22,349 nucleotides of DNA from Candidatus Kapaibacterium sp. (GCA_028691175.1 JAQUZU010000022.1:1-22349), one strand, 5' to 3'; counted from the stretch's first letter, positions 1 to 7,698 are shown. Notes: generated from the sequence alone by a model not told the origin. Translations and numbers: made by a program.

Positions 1-809
1 TATTTTAAAAAAACTGGTCGGAGTTTTTACCGGAAGTCTTGGAATTATATCGGAAGCATTGCACTCCGGACTTGATTTAGTCGCCACTGTTGTAACCTAT
101 TTTGCTGTGAAAATTTCCGGCAAACCGGCAGATTGGGAGCATAATCTCGGGCATGGCAAAATAGAAAATTTCTCTGCATTTATAGAAACTATTTTATTGT
201 TTGTAACTTGCATTTGGATAGTTGCAGAGGCGATGCAGCGGTTGATAAGCGGGAATTTTCATATCGAAATTACGATTTGGAGTTATATTGATGTTTGCCT
301 TTCGATAATACTGGATATTGGGCGTTCGCGTTCTTTGATGAAAGTGTAGCCAGGCAATGTAATAGTCAGGCACTTGAAGCAGACGCCCTGCATTTCAGCA
401 CAGATATATTCAGTTCGTGCGTGGTCCGCTTGGATTGAATTGTGCTCACTTCGGAATTTTTCGGGCTGATAGTGTGGCGGCATTAGGCGTAGCAATAATT
501 GTTTTCGTTGTATCGTAAAAGCTAGGGAAAAGGACAATTGCTGTCTTGCTGGATCAAGCACCGGACAATATGCGTACCCAAATTTATAATATTACTATGT
601 CGGTTTCCGATGTAAAGAGGCATACTTTGATTCGGATTCGCAATGCCGGTGCGGATTATTTTGTAGATTTAACAGCAGAAATAGATTCGAATACTGCTTT
701 TCTTGAATCACACAAAATATGCGGTATAATTAAGGACAAAATCAAATCGCAAATCGAGCGCTGCGACGTAAAAGTACATTTGGAGCCTTTTACGTCAGGG
801 CTGAAATAA
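1..809 (+). pseudogene. Broken cation diffusion facilitator (CDF) metal exporter, 5' end outside the window
   Basis: CDF proteins are inner-membrane metal/proton antiporters that export divalent metals such as zinc. The reading frame is open from base 2 and shows a typical TM2 (SEALHSGLD, with the H-x3-D metal ligands) and the conserved GHGKIE segment. It ends at a stop at 347-349. The family sequence then continues in the next frame from about 346 (ARQCNSQALEADALHFSTD, the TM5 H-x3-D ligands). It moves to a third frame near 426-432 (LGLNCAHFG) and meets an in-frame TAA at 516-518, where a codon such as TAT would be expected. The rest (KLGKRTIAVLLDQAPDN, then the cytoplasmic C-terminal domain) stays in that frame to the stop at 807-809. 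Two frameshifts and one nonsense codon lie within about 175 bases, while the flanking protein is well conserved. This is either recent gene decay or a cluster of sequencing errors. The 3' end overlaps the convergent exporter gene by 20 bases. Confidence 0.85.
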
Positions 810-1566
810 TATAATTTACAGCCATCACAAAGAGGAAAAACGCGTAAAGCCGTTTGACATTTTGCGTACTGAGAGATAAATTTATTTTCGCTCCAAAATA
901 TGCACCAATATCCAATCCCACAGCCAATATTAATGCAATAATAATATCAACGTGTCCGGCATTATAGTATGAAATTACTCCTGGGAGTCCTGACGGCGGG
1001 AGTAGTGCGGCAAGTGATGTTGCGATTGCAGTCTGCGGATTAAATTTTAGTACCGTTACCATAATGGGCACCATCACAATCCCACCACCAATGCCGAAAA
1101 GCCCGGCCAACACGCCGGCAAAAATTCCCCACGGGAGAATTTTAAGTATAGTATGTGACATATTACCATTATCGTCTTGCTTCTTTCCCGGATTTTGCTT
1201 CGGAAATAGTTTGAAACCGGAAAAACGATAGCATACCCAAAGCAAAAATCCGCCGTAAATTGTTTGCAAAATAGTGATCGGAAGATATATTGCGAAATTG
1301 GCACCAAAGAACGATCCGCAAAAAATTCCGAAAGCAAAGATTGCAGCGACCCGAATATCGAGATTGCCTTTTTTTCGATATTCAAGAATAGCAGTGAGGC
1401 TGACCGGAAGAAGTAACGCCGCGAGCGAGCTTCCACTTGCAGAAAGTAGCGAAAAACCAAAAACAGTAGTCAAAAGCGGTACCATTACAATTCCGCCGCC
1501 TATTCCGAAAAGTCCGGACATTACTCCGGCGAGAAGTCCTAGAAGAGATATTCCGAGATACAGCAT
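790..1566 (-). CDS. TauE/SafE-family membrane exporter/permease
   Basis: This is a 258-residue hydrophobic protein of the TauE/SafE (formerly DUF81) family. These inner-membrane proteins are linked to transport of sulfite, sulfoacetate or other small anions. The substrate here cannot be read from the sequence. The protein shows the family's internal duplication: the motif GLFGIGGGIVMVP occurs near the N-terminus and again in the middle, in each case at the start of a bundle of hydrophobic helices. I place the start at the ATG at 1564-1566 (MLYLGIS), because the frame can only be extended to a TTG three codons upstream. It is convergent with the broken CDF gene and overlaps its 3' end. There is no partner gene for sulfur metabolism in the window. 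Family assignment is firm; function is not. Confidence 0.88.
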   Translation of the reverse strand: MLYLGISLLGLLAGVMSGLFGIGGGIVMVPLLTTVFGFSLLSASGSSLAALLLPVSLTAILEYRKKGNLDIRVAAIFAFGIFCGSFFGANFAIYLPITILQTIYGGFLLWVCYRFSGFKLFPKQNPGKKQDDNGNMSHTILKILPWGIFAGVLAGLFGIGGGIVMVPIMVTVLKFNPQTAIATSLAALLPPSGLPGVISYYNAGHVDIIIALILAVGLDIGAYFGAKINLSLSTQNVKRLYAFFLFVMAVNYIISALT

Positions 1567-1660
1567 AATTTCCAAAAATTTTCATAAAAAAATTGCAATT
1601 CGGCAATTTTCCACATGTTTTAATATTTACCCAAGCCCTTATATGTGATTTAAGTGAAGT

Positions 1661-1698
1661 GCAAAAAATCAAAAGGGGCGAGGTATGCCTCGTCCCTT
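1661..1698 (-). terminator. Intrinsic terminator after pmbA
   Basis: Read on the minus strand, AAGGGACGAGG and CCTCGCCCCTT form an 11-base stem with one A/C mismatch (a G-T wobble on the other strand) around a CATA loop. The stem is followed by TTTTGATTTTTT. It starts about 34 bases after the pmbA stop and should end the tldD-pmbA transcript before tauE. Confidence 0.8.
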
Positions 1699-1731
1699 AA
1701 ATTATAGCATCAGCTGCCTTTAAAAAACGAA

Positions 1732-3060
1732 TTATTTTCCACTAATGCTCATGTTGTTTATCTTGATAGTAGGTGCAGAAAGTGAACTGCGCATGTTTAG
1801 GTCATTGCCTATCATATCAATATTGTTCAGCATTTCGCTTAAAGTGCCGGTAAATGTAACTTCAGCAACCGGATAGGTCAATTTGCCGTTTTCAATCCAT
1901 AAGCCGTAAGCACCCTTGGAGATGTCGCCCGAGGTCGGAACCGTTCCCTGACCAATTGTATTAGTCAGATACAACCCCTTTTTGACCGATTTAATAATCT
2001 CTTCCGGCGAAACATTTCCTGGAGCAATGTAGCAGTTCGAGATACCTGATGCGTGTCCGTTAGACTTCATGCCGAGTTTTTTTGCAGAGTATGTATCGAG
2101 AAGATAATTTTTCAATACACCGTTTTCGACGATAGTCATTTTCGACATCGGAACACCTTCGCCGTCAAACGGACGTGAACCGGCACCGCCCGGAATAGTC
2201 GGGTCATCTATTATATTCAGCATTTTGCTTGCAATGCTTTGGTCTATCTTATCAACTAAGAACGATTGCTTCATGTAAATTGCACTGCCACTGATACACT
2301 GCAATAAAAATTCGAAAAGCATCTGCGACATTTGCGGGTCAAACACGATTGGTACAACCTGAGTTTCAACTTTTTTTGCACCAACCAAGCGTGTTACGCG
2401 TTCAATTGCTTTTTTTGCAATTGATTCGCCCGACGGCAATTTGTTCAAATGATGCGACGACTCCCACCAATAATCTTCCTGGAAATCATCGCCTTCGCCG
2501 GCTTGTAGTGAAACAGACGCAGAAATCGAAGTAGTCGAATATTGTCCGAGAATTCCGTTTGAATTTGCTATTACACGAGTGCCCTCGCCGGTACCAAATC
2601 CGGCACCTCCGGACGCACGAATGCGCTTATCTGCAAGTGCAAAGCGCTCCATATCAAGTGCACGTTTGATTTTTTCTTCCGGACTCATTTTGAGAATTGC
2701 TTCATCATAAAGGTCATATTTCGACATGTCGCTCGGATAATCGGCTGTTTTAGTCGGAATTCCGGCGAATTCGTCTTTGCCCGAATATTCAGCACGCTCA
2801 ATCGCATTTTTAATCAGTTTCTCCATAGTGGAGGCAGCGAGATCACCACTTGAAGCAGAAGCAACTTTTTTATCTACAATAACTTTTACCGATGCCGCTT
2901 TATCGGAAGCTTCATTAAGTTCTTCAATATTTCCGTCGCGAACCGATACGCTGAAATCGTTGCCCTCGTATATTGAAATTTGCACTTCGTCTGCACCGGC
3001 TTTTTTGCCAAATTCTACGAAATGTCTTGCAATGTCGTTTAGATTAGAATTATATTTCAT
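1732..3060 (-). CDS. pmbA: TldE/PmbA-type subunit of the TldD/TldE peptidase
   Basis: This 442-residue protein belongs to the PmbA/TldD family. In E. coli TldE (PmbA) pairs with TldD to form a heterodimeric protease that threads unfolded peptides into a closed chamber; it acts in microcin B17 maturation and CcdA turnover. TldE lacks the zinc site, and no HExxxH motif is visible here, which fits the TldE role. Family segments include the ASGGAGFGTGEGTR region, the FDGEGVP segment and the C-terminal NGHASG and GTVPTSGDISKGA segments. No signal peptide or membrane helix is seen at the N-terminus (MKYNSNLNDIARHF). The ATG at 3058-3060 shares one base with the tldD stop (TAATG on the minus strand), so the two are almost surely co-translated in equal amounts. 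Confidence 0.93.
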   Translation of the reverse strand: MKYNSNLNDIARHFVEFGKKAGADEVQISIYEGNDFSVSVRDGNIEELNEASDKAASVKVIVDKKVASASSGDLAASTMEKLIKNAIERAEYSGKDEFAGIPTKTADYPSDMSKYDLYDEAILKMSPEEKIKRALDMERFALADKRIRASGGAGFGTGEGTRVIANSNGILGQYSTTSISASVSLQAGEGDDFQEDYWWESSHHLNKLPSGESIAKKAIERVTRLVGAKKVETQVVPIVFDPQMSQMLFEFLLQCISGSAIYMKQSFLVDKIDQSIASKMLNIIDDPTIPGGAGSRPFDGEGVPMSKMTIVENGVLKNYLLDTYSAKKLGMKSNGHASGISNCYIAPGNVSPEEIIKSVKKGLYLTNTIGQGTVPTSGDISKGAYGLWIENGKLTYPVAEVTFTGTLSEMLNNIDMIGNDLNMRSSLSAPTIKINNMSISGK

Positions 3061-4577
3061 TACATGCCTCCTACTGTCATTTTCTTAATTCGTAGTGTCG
3101 GTGTGCCTGCAGTAACCGGAACAGTTTGTCCTGCTTTTCCGCAGCTGCCAAGGAAAACGCCAAAATCATTTGCAACCATATCTACATCTTTCAGGATATT
3201 AATATTGGAGCCTATCAAAGTAGCATTGCGTAACGGTTTTGTTAGTTTTCCATCCTCGATTAAATATCCGAGATTTACCGAGAAAGTGAATTTACCTGTG
3301 TTTTCAACCATTCCGCCCTGATATGTCTGTGCATAGAAACCTTTCTTGACAGATTTAATAATCTCTTCCGGAGTACTTTCGCCCGGTGCAAGATTAGTAT
3401 TATTCATGCGCGGAATCGGCATGTGCTGATATGTTTCGCGTCTTCCGTGTCCGTTTTCGGGTTGTTTCAAGATTTTTGCAGAAAGTTTATCGTTCAGAAA
3501 ACCGACAAATTTTCCTTTTTCGATTAGCATTGCTTTTTCGCAAAGCGTACCTTCATCATCGATATTTAAACTGCCGCGCAAACTCGGAATAGTCGCGTCA
3601 TCATAAATATTGATAAGCGGACTTGCAACTATCTGACCAAATTTTTCGCTCATAATGGATTGTTTTTTCCAATTAGCATCGCCCTCGAGTGGATGTCCGA
3701 CTGCTTCGTGAATCATTACTCCGGACTGATGCTTGCTCAGCACGACAGTATATTCGCCAGCCGGAGCAGGCTCTGCAGATAGAAGTTCAACTGCTTCTTT
3801 TGCGGCACGTGTGCCGATATCACGCGGATGAGCGGTTTTTTTGTAGAAATCTAATCCAACTCGTCCGCCGTCGTTTCCATGTCCGGATCCGCGAACCTTG
3901 CCGTTTTCGGCTGTTGCACTAACTACTAAGCGTACCATAGGGCGAACATCTGAAATAATATGTCCCTCACTGTTTGCAATAGTAACATATTGAATGCTGT
4001 CTGCGAGCGAAGAATTTACTTTTACAATCTTCGAATCATATTTCATCGCAGCGTCATACGCTTCGCGAATAAGTTCGATTTTAGTTTTTAATGTCGCATC
4101 TGAAATCAAATTTTCCGTTGCATATGTCTGTACTTTCGGAAAATATTCGTTCATATTTGCAACGGTTGCTTTGGAATTTCCTTGTGCAATTGTTGCGGCA
4201 GTCAGTGCTGTTGCCTTGATTTTCTCGAACGTTAATTCATTAGTGTAGCCATATCCGGTTTGCTCGCCTTTTACTACCCGGACTCCAACGCCCAAGCGAA
4301 CGCTTTCCGACGAACCCTTGATTATTCCTTCGCTCATCGATACCGAACTATCAACCATATATTCAAAAAACAACTCCGAAAACTCGCCACCCTTTGAAAG
4401 TGCAATCTCCAGAAGTTTGCGAATGTCTTCTTTGGACATTCCGAAATAATTGACTTCGCCCGGCTTTGCGGTATAAGTAGTCTCAGCAAACAAATTGCCG
4501 GCAAAGTGTGGCACGATCGCCGCAGCCCCGAGGCATAGCCCACTACTCTTCACGAAGTCTCTTCGTTTAATATTCAT
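3060..4577 (-). CDS. tldD: TldD-type zinc metallopeptidase with a Tat signal
   Basis: This 505-residue protein is the catalytic partner of the TldD/TldE protease. The zinc motif HEAVGH is at residues 290-295 and the likely third ligand, Cys479, lies in GSCGKAGQT near the C-terminus. The N-terminus reads NIKRRDFVKSSG followed by a short hydrophobic, alanine-rich stretch (LGAAAIVP) and a probable cleavage region near LFAE. This is a twin-arginine (Tat) signal. E. coli TldD is cytoplasmic and has no such signal, so this version is predicted to be exported already folded. It is the first gene of a two-gene operon with pmbA. The ATG at 4575-4577 is chosen because it places the twin arginine at residues 5-6. 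I found no clear promoter upstream. Confidence 0.93.
   Translation of the reverse strand: MNIKRRDFVKSSGLCLGAAAIVPHFAGNLFAETTYTAKPGEVNYFGMSKEDIRKLLEIALSKGGEFSELFFEYMVDSSVSMSEGIIKGSSESVRLGVGVRVVKGEQTGYGYTNELTFEKIKATALTAATIAQGNSKATVANMNEYFPKVQTYATENLISDATLKTKIELIREAYDAAMKYDSKIVKVNSSLADSIQYVTIANSEGHIISDVRPMVRLVVSATAENGKVRGSGHGNDGGRVGLDFYKKTAHPRDIGTRAAKEAVELLSAEPAPAGEYTVVLSKHQSGVMIHEAVGHPLEGDANWKKQSIMSEKFGQIVASPLINIYDDATIPSLRGSLNIDDEGTLCEKAMLIEKGKFVGFLNDKLSAKILKQPENGHGRRETYQHMPIPRMNNTNLAPGESTPEEIIKSVKKGFYAQTYQGGMVENTGKFTFSVNLGYLIEDGKLTKPLRNATLIGSNINILKDVDMVANDFGVFLGSCGKAGQTVPVTAGTPTLRIKKMTVGGM
3067..3072 (-). promoter_or_regulatory. Shine-Dalgarno site for pmbA inside the tldD 3' end
   Basis: On the minus strand a full AGGAGG sits six bases before the pmbA ATG, within the last codons of tldD. 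It is a stronger ribosome site than most others in the window and supports the pmbA start at 3060. Confidence 0.7.
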
Positions 4578-4720
4578 GTTAAAATCTTATATTGTATAAT
4601 AAAATGTTGTTTTTCTAAAAAAATAAAGACGAACTAATAATATAATATTTTGAAATTATTCTACTTCACTACGTTAATAAATATATAAGCAAGTAAGTGG
4701 AGTCTGTCTGTTTGAATGAA

Positions 4721-4816
4721 ATGAAAAAGTACATTGGGAGAGATGTAGAGAACATCATTGCAAAACTTGACGAAAATGCCGTTAAGTGTTTGCATTATAT
4801 GCAATTAAATCTTTAA
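4721..4816 (+). CDS. Possible small protein of 31 residues, unknown
   Basis: An ATG at 4721 opens 31 codons (starting MKKYIGRDVENIIAKLDEN) and ends with TAA at 4814-4816. The composition looks protein-like rather than random. The first residues, MKKYIGxDV, weakly recall the N-terminus of IS110-type transposases, so it might be a relic. There is no good ribosome site just upstream and no neighbour in the same direction closer than serC. It could equally be chance within non-coding DNA. I do not recognise a family. Confidence 0.2.
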   Translation: MKKYIGRDVENIIAKLDENAVKCLHYMQLNL

Positions 4817-4847
4817 CTCTGCATTCTCCTTTTTGTACCAAATTATA

Positions 4848-4879
4848 TTTGGATAATAGATAAATATATTGTAATTTTG
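4848..4879 (+). promoter_or_regulatory. Bacteroidota-type promoter for serC
   Basis: TTTG at 4848-4851 is followed, 20 bases later, by TAATTTTG at 4872-4879. This matches the -33 TTTG / -7 TAnnTTTG consensus known for the primary sigma factor of Bacteroidota. Transcription would start near 4885, giving a leader of about 60 bases before the serC ATG. Confidence 0.65.
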
Positions 4880-4946
4880 AGTACTGAGATTTAACAAATT
4901 TATCTCGGAATTCAGAAATAATAATTTTAAATGGAGAATTGATATA

Positions 4947-6032
4947 ATGAAAAGAGCTCATAATTTTTCGGCAGGTCCTGGCGTATTGCCGATTCCTGTA
5001 TTAGAAGCAACTTCGCAAGCCGTTTTAGATTACAATAACTTGGGAATGTCCATTATGGAAATGAGCCATCGTTCAAAAGAATACGATGCAGTTTTCACAG
5101 AAGCTCAAAAGAATGGTCTGAAAATTTTAGGTCTTTCGCCGGAAGAATATGATGTATTGTTCCTCGGCGGCGGTGCAAGCATGCAATTTATTATGCTTCC
5201 GATGAACTTTTTACGCACTTCTGCCGATTATATTAATACCGGCAACTGGGCAAAGAACGCAATCAAAGAAGCAAAATTCGTAGGTAAAGTAAACGTAGCT
5301 GCTTCTTCAGACGATAAAAACTTCAACTATATTCCGCGTTCTTTCAACTTTGATCCTAAAGCCGATTATATTCATTTGACTACAAATAATACAATCTTCG
5401 GTACTCGCTGGGACAAAATTCCGGAGACTTTGCCGAATGTTCCTCTGGTAGCAGATATGTCTTCTGACTTCATGAGCCGCAGACTTGACTATAGCAAGTT
5501 CAGCATGATTTATGCCGGTGCTCAGAAAAATATTGGTCCTGCTGGTGCTACTATGGTAATAATCCGTAAAGATTTTGCTGCTACTGCAAATGAAGAAGTT
5601 CCGACTATGTTGAAATACAAAACACACATCGACAAGGGTTCTATGTTCAATACTCCTCCGTGCGTAAATACATACGTTGTAGGCGAAGTATTCAAATGGA
5701 TTCTGGCTCAAGGTGGTCTGGAAGCAATTGAACAAAACAACATCAAAAAAGCAGGCATCCTTTATGATTATATGGATGCTAACTCTGACTTCTATAAACC
5801 GACAGTTGCTGTTAAAGAAGATCGCTCTTTGATGAACGTTACTTGGAATTTGAACACTCCGGAGCTCGAAGCACAATTCATAGCCGAAGCAAAATCAAAA
5901 CATAACATGACTAACTTAAAAGGTCACAGAGTAGTTGGCGGTATCCGTGCTTCTATCTACAATGCTTGCCCAATTACTTCAGTCGAAGCATTAGTTAAGT
6001 TCATGGAAGAATTCAAAAAAGCAAACAAATAA
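4947..6032 (+). CDS. serC: Phosphoserine aminotransferase SerC
   Basis: SerC converts 3-phosphohydroxypyruvate and glutamate into phosphoserine and 2-oxoglutarate. This is the second step of serine synthesis from glycolysis; the enzyme also acts in the DXP-dependent vitamin B6 route. The 361-residue length is normal for the family. The protein opens with the family signature HNFSAGPGVLP and has the substrate-binding SHRSKEY segment. The PLP-binding lysine is K194 in YAGAQKNIGPAG. The C-terminal region GHRVVGGIRASIYNA is also typical. The gene stands alone, with its own promoter upstream and a strong terminator downstream. GGAG lies about 11 bases before the ATG. serA and serB are not in the window. 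Confidence 0.97.
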   Translation: MKRAHNFSAGPGVLPIPVLEATSQAVLDYNNLGMSIMEMSHRSKEYDAVFTEAQKNGLKILGLSPEEYDVLFLGGGASMQFIMLPMNFLRTSADYINTGNWAKNAIKEAKFVGKVNVAASSDDKNFNYIPRSFNFDPKADYIHLTTNNTIFGTRWDKIPETLPNVPLVADMSSDFMSRRLDYSKFSMIYAGAQKNIGPAGATMVIIRKDFAATANEEVPTMLKYKTHIDKGSMFNTPPCVNTYVVGEVFKWILAQGGLEAIEQNNIKKAGILYDYMDANSDFYKPTVAVKEDRSLMNVTWNLNTPELEAQFIAEAKSKHNMTNLKGHRVVGGIRASIYNACPITSVEALVKFMEEFKKANK

Positions 6033-6055
6033 TCTAAACGATTATTGAATAATAT

Positions 6056-6084
6056 AAGGGACGATATAGATCGTCCCTTTTTTT
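6056..6084 (+). terminator. Intrinsic terminator after serC
   Basis: AAGGGACGAT and ATCGTCCCTT form a perfect 10-base stem around an ATAG loop, with a run of seven T at 6078-6084. It starts 23 bases after the serC stop and separates serC from the ATP synthase cluster. Confidence 0.93.
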
Positions 6085-6168
6085 AAAAATTTTCTGTATT
6101 TTAAAATACCATAATTATTGTTTCGTCTTTAGCGACATAAAAAACGAAAACAAATGTCGTAAGTCAAC

Positions 6169-6387
6169 ATGCGCGAAATTGGTAAATACCTTGGGCTCGG
6201 CTGGCAAATGGTAATCACAATTTTGCTTGGATTGTGGCTCGGCAATTGGCTTGACGAAATAACCGGTTCGGAAAATATTTATACTGCAATATGTGGTTTT
6301 GTTTTTTCAATTGTTGCAATATGGAATTTTATCAGAATCGTATTGAAGTATCAAAAAGAAGAAGACCAGAAAAAAGGATCTAAATAA
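6169..6387 (+). CDS. atpZ: AtpZ/AtpI-like small membrane protein, ATP synthase cluster
   Basis: This 72-residue protein has two hydrophobic helices (about residues 10-27 and 37-57) and a short charged C-terminal tail. The pattern LGLGWQM, then GLWLGNWLDE, then IWNFIRIV is typical of the AtpZ/AtpI family. Members are encoded just ahead of the Fo genes and have been linked to c-ring assembly or to Mg2+/Ca2+ movement. It starts 2 bases plus a stop codon before atpB, so the two are surely co-transcribed. No longer AtpI gene is present, so this single small protein may be the only one of its kind in the cluster. The start follows an AT-rich leader after the serC terminator. I found no convincing promoter motif there. 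Confidence 0.85.
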   Translation: MREIGKYLGLGWQMVITILLGLWLGNWLDEITGSENIYTAICGFVFSIVAIWNFIRIVLKYQKEEDQKKGSK

Positions 6388-6389
6388 GT

Positions 6390-7358
6390 ATGGAAGTAGA
6401 AAATAATTCGGCAAATCATGGTAACGGTGAAGTAGGACCGGAAGGTGCAATTCAACACTATCTTGCCGGTTTGAGTGATCATCGGACTTTATCGTTCTTT
6501 CATTATAAAATAATAGATTTACCGGTAATAGTCTATGACGACGGATTACATATATATAAAGATATCAATTCAATGGAGCAGGCTGGGCTATTCACCGAAT
6601 GCGAACATAAAATAGTTCATAAAGATAATCCGGCACAGGGTGTGGCGTTTGATGCATCAATCACAAGTTTGGTATGTTTTGAATGGATTGCCATGATAAT
6701 CGGTGTGGTGTTGTTTTCGCTTGCCGGAAGAAAGTACAAAAAAGGAACTGTCAAGGCACCAAGTGGTTTACAAAATTTGCTTGAAAGCGTTGTATCGTTC
6801 GTTCGTAATCAAATTGTTATTCCCAATATACCGGGAAGAGCCGGGCACAAATTACAACATTATTTTTATGCTTTATTCTTTTTTATTTTAATAATGAACT
6901 TAGTCGGACTTCTGCCTGGTGGACATGCCGCTACGGGATCTATTGCTACGACACTCGCTCTTGCAATTACTTCGTTCCTTGTGATTAATATCACTGCGAT
7001 GAAAGAATCCGGCGTCGGCACATGGTTTAAACATCTTTTGGGTGGTGCACCATGGTGGCTGTTTTTTATTATGATTCCAATTGAATTTATATCATTATTC
7101 ACCAAACCGTTTGCACTTACAATTCGACTTTTTGCGAATATGACTGCAGGACACGTAGTATTACTTTCGCTGACCGGATTGATTATTTATTTGCAAAGTT
7201 ATCTTATGGCACCGGTTTCGGTTGGATTTTCGATATTTATGCTTGCATTGGAACTGCTTGTGGCATTTTTGCAGGCATATATCTTTACAATATTGACAGC
7301 TGTTTTCACCGGTATTGCAATTGGTGATCATGCAGAACACGCTGAACATGCAAATTAA
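6390..7358 (+). CDS. atpB: ATP synthase Fo subunit a
   Basis: Subunit a forms the two proton half-channels against the c ring. The essential arginine is R246 in TIRLFANMTAGH, and the later conserved glutamine is near residue 295 in VAFLQAYIFT. The protein is 322 residues, longer than E. coli AtpB (271). The extra length is mainly an N-terminal part of about 95 residues before the first membrane helix (about residues 97-112). It includes SDHRTLSFFHYKIIDLP and a stretch with DDGLHIY. Extended a subunits of this kind are common in Bacteroidota and Chlorobiota. I see no clear signal peptide. The C-terminus ends in a His/Glu-rich tail (DHAEHAEHAN). The gene lies between atpZ and atpE. Confidence 0.96.
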   Translation: MEVENNSANHGNGEVGPEGAIQHYLAGLSDHRTLSFFHYKIIDLPVIVYDDGLHIYKDINSMEQAGLFTECEHKIVHKDNPAQGVAFDASITSLVCFEWIAMIIGVVLFSLAGRKYKKGTVKAPSGLQNLLESVVSFVRNQIVIPNIPGRAGHKLQHYFYALFFFILIMNLVGLLPGGHAATGSIATTLALAITSFLVINITAMKESGVGTWFKHLLGGAPWWLFFIMIPIEFISLFTKPFALTIRLFANMTAGHVVLLSLTGLIIYLQSYLMAPVSVGFSIFMLALELLVAFLQAYIFTILTAVFTGIAIGDHAEHAEHAN

Positions 7359-7405
7359 TTTTTAAATATTTGAAATAATTGTTTCTATAAATAATGGAGT
7401 AATCG

Positions 7406-7624
7406 ATGGATTTAGTATTTTTAGCAGCCGGACTTGGCGCCGGATTAGCAGTACTTGGAGCCGGTTTAGGTATCGGCAAATTGGCTTCTGCGGCACTCGA
7501 AGCAGCAGCTCGCCAGCCTGAACTAGCAAGTAAGTTGCAAACAATGATGATTATTGCATCTGCACTTATTGAAGGTGTTGCATTGTTCGCATGCGTAATT
7601 TGCTTTATGTTGACTACTAAATAA
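7406..7624 (+). CDS. atpE: ATP synthase Fo subunit c
   Basis: Subunit c builds the rotating membrane ring. The 72-residue protein is a two-helix hairpin with the polar loop ARQPEL (residues 35-40) that contacts F1. The ion-carrying carboxylate is E56 in ASALIEGVALF. The residues that mark sodium-type rings are absent: there is an isoleucine where Ilyobacter has Gln32, and Gly-Val follows the glutamate in place of Ser-Thr. A proton-driven ring is therefore inferred. It follows atpB by 47 bases and is followed by a strong hairpin (7637-7665) before atpF. Confidence 0.97.
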   Translation: MDLVFLAAGLGAGLAVLGAGLGIGKLASAALEAAARQPELASKLQTMMIIASALIEGVALFACVICFMLTTK

Positions 7625-7636
7625 TTGTTGCAAATA

Positions 7637-7665
7637 AGAACCGAAGTAAAAATAACTTCGGTTCT
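7637..7665 (+). promoter_or_regulatory. Intercistronic hairpin between atpE and atpF
   Basis: AGAACCGAAGT and ACTTCGGTTCT form a perfect 11-base stem around a 7-base loop, and a short outer pairing (TTGC at 7628-7631 with GCAA at 7666-7669) flanks it. No T run follows, so it is not a classical terminator. A structure that stabilises the upstream mRNA or partly limits expression downstream would suit the need for many c subunits per b dimer. Confidence 0.6.
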
Positions 7666-7698
7666 GCAATTTACCACGAGATACACAAAGGTAAAATA

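Larger units (their letters stand above)
4578..4946. other. Intergenic region between the divergent tldD and serC genes
   Basis: This 369-base, very AT-rich gap separates divergent genes. It holds the serC promoter (4848-4879) and one 31-codon open frame (4721-4816). I see no riboswitch fold, tRNA, insertion-sequence end or long repeat in it. Confidence 0.7.

Noticed and set aside
4884..4908. Weak hairpin at the start of the serC leader (CTGAGAT with ATCTCGG)
   Set aside because: Seven pairs with one wobble and an 11-base loop, and it straddles the predicted transcription start, so it is unlikely to be functional.
5307..5876. 189-codon open frame on the minus strand inside serC
   Set aside because: It lies wholly antisense to serC, which has every expected motif. 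The product is Cys/Phe/Ile-rich with no recognisable domain.
7406..7624. Sodium-type c ring
   Set aside because: The Gln in helix 1 and the Ser-Thr after the key Glu are both absent, so proton use is more likely.
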